A model generated the notes under the pieces. That model searched no databases and was not told where the DNA came from. It saw only the letters and a list, made by a program, of their open reading frames with translations. This document shows, piece by piece, positions 6,471 through 6,975 of a DNA stretch of 6,975 bases. Position numbers and translations under genes: made by a program. The DNA comes from Candidatus Methanocomedens sp. (GTDB lineage Archaea > Halobacteriota > Methanosarcinia > Methanosarcinales > Methanocomedenaceae). The stretch's first letter is position 1. Each line of letters begins with the position of its first letter. The stretch is taken from the NCBI GenBank assembly GCA_013374385.1, contig QBUR01000136.1, positions 1 through 6,975 of the forward strand. Reading direction: 5' to 3'.

Positions 6471-6564
6471 AAATCCATGTAAATCAGTGAAATCAGCGTC
6501 TTTTTATATTTTTAGACACAGATTGACACCGATTTACACTGATTTTACCTAAAGTCGGTGTCAA
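6471..6564. repeat. Palindromic block of decamer-like repeats (consensus AAATCxGTGT)
   Basis: Three successive ~10-base units on the plus strand (6471-6500) resemble AAATCxGTGT. Three more occur on the minus strand across 6514-6545. The two arms form an imperfect inverted repeat of about 31 bases around a 12-base AT-only spacer (6502-6513). A further partial unit (6552-6564) is the inverse of 6523-6535 over 13 bases with one T-G pair, so two alternative hairpins are possible. The block lies in the middle of the 262-base gap between divergent genes and outside both predicted transcripts. It has no open reading frame of its own. It could be a dispersed intergenic repeat, a remnant of a small mobile element, or a protein-binding array. 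Confidence 0.65.
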
Positions 6565-6604
6565 CAAAATAACTGATTTTTAGAACAGTGCCCCCATTTC
6601 CTAA

Positions 6605-6613
6605 GTTTTATAT
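6605..6613 (+). promoter_or_regulatory. TATA box for the RFAP synthase gene, probably leaderless
   Basis: GTTTTATAT (6605-6613) is a good archaeal TATA match and is centred about 29 bases before the ATG at 6639. Transcription would then start at or within a few bases of the start codon. No Shine-Dalgarno-like sequence is present between the box and the ATG, as expected for a leaderless message. Confidence 0.5.
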
Positions 6614-6638
6614 CGAAAAAGCGCGGTCTTTCATAGTG

Positions 6639-6975
6639 ATGATACAGATAAACACCCCATCTCGGCTGCATTTCACTCTTATCGACCTGAATGCGTCACT
6701 GGGAAGAGTGGACGGCGGTGTGGGGTTGACGCTGGACGACCCGTCAATGAGGTTGTCGGCCAAGGAGACAAACGATGGCGTGTTCGTAACCGGTAGCGGT
6801 GACCTTAAGCGGATTAAATCCGCAGCCGAACTCTTGATTCCGCAAGGCGAGGGTATCCATATAAAAGTGGAACAACCATATCCGGCCCATGTGGGGTTGG
6901 GCAGCGGGACACAGAGTGCACTGGCTGCGGGCTGGGCTGTCAACCTTACGTTCGGGCTGGGCCTGAGTGTGCGTG
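6639..6975 (+). CDS. mptG: Beta-ribofuranosylaminobenzene 5'-phosphate (beta-RFAP) synthase, N-terminal part, 3' truncated
   Basis: From the ATG at 6639 the frame stays open for 112 codons to the right edge, so no stop is visible. The N terminus reads INTPSRLHFTLIDLNASLGRVDGGVGLTL (residues 4-32), the hallmark of archaeal beta-RFAP synthases. A GHMP-kinase-like phosphate-binding motif follows (GLGSGTQSALAAG, 86-98), preceded by PYPAHV. The enzyme condenses p-aminobenzoate or 4-hydroxybenzoate with phosphoribosyl pyrophosphate, releasing CO2 and pyrophosphate when the substrate is the carboxylated aromatic, in the first committed step of the methanopterin arm. It is cytoplasmic. A GTG directly before the ATG is a possible alternative start differing by one residue. 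The family is roughly 320-340 residues, so about one third is present. It is divergent from marker 8; the pair shares a 262-base intergenic region. The gene name mptG is from memory of methanopterin nomenclature. Confidence 0.87.
   Translation, partial: MIQINTPSRLHFTLIDLNASLGRVDGGVGLTLDDPSMRLSAKETNDGVFVTGSGDLKRIKSAAELLIPQGEGIHIKVEQPYPAHVGLGSGTQSALAAGWAVNLTFGLGLSVR

Noticed and set aside
6101..6490. A plus-strand open frame running from within marker 8 into the intergenic region
   Set aside because: Most of it is antisense to marker 8, and its tail is translated from repeat-like intergenic DNA; no start signal is present.
6471..6564. CRISPR array
   Set aside because: The repeated units are only about 10 bases, lie on both strands and have no unique spacers between them.
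6608..6943. A 111-residue minus-strand open frame at the right end
   Set aside because: The plus strand here encodes recognisable RFAP synthase motifs; the minus frame has low-complexity Pro/Ser content and no family resemblance.

Overview
The window looks like a chromosomal segment of a cytochrome-rich, methanopterin-using archaeon of the Methanosarcinales/ANME-2 type. That placement is inference, built on four sequence observations: a four-gene archaeal pyruvate synthase operon (porGDAB order); a recognisable methanogenesis marker protein 8; the 5' part of a GHMP-family gene resembling beta-RFAP synthase of methanopterin biosynthesis; and an 11-heme c-type cytochrome with a PGF-CTERM tail, preceded by a b-type cytochrome. 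Multiheme cytochromes beside methanogenesis-type genes favour ANME-2, Methanoperedens or related alkane-oxidising lineages, but a cytochrome-containing methanogen is not excluded. Archaeal expression signals fit: GGAGG/GGTGA ribosome sites, TTG starts, AT-rich TATA-like boxes and T-rich terminators.

Layout. 1-491 (+): C-terminal part of a membrane cytochrome b, cut by the left edge. 613-1566 (+): secreted undecaheme cytochrome c, followed by a clean stem-loop and T-tract. 1639-2298 (-): small PHP-domain phosphoesterase-like protein, convergent with the cytochrome. 2299-2478: divergent intergenic region. 2479-5345 (+): porG, porD, porA, porB, tightly packed with ATGA overlaps at two junctions. 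5346-5506: untranslated region with a long imperfect hairpin and a T-rich stretch. 5507-6376 (-): methanogenesis marker 8. 6377-6638: divergent intergenic region with palindromic decamer-like repeats. 6639-6975 (+): beta-RFAP synthase, cut by the right edge.

How the genes fit together. The cytochrome b and the anchored undecaheme cytochrome could pass electrons from the membrane quinone-like pool (methanophenazine or menaquinone) to the outside face of the membrane; this is inference from adjacency. The por operon links acetyl-CoA and CO2 to pyruvate through ferredoxin and is the usual anabolic entry point in these archaea. Marker 8 and the RFAP synthase tie the right end to methyl-coenzyme M/tetrahydromethanopterin C1 metabolism.

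Most of the content is ordinary core metabolism. The points that merit a second look are the PGF-CTERM undecaheme cytochrome with its matched histidine count, its pairing with a cytochrome b, and the palindromic repeat block at 6471-6564.
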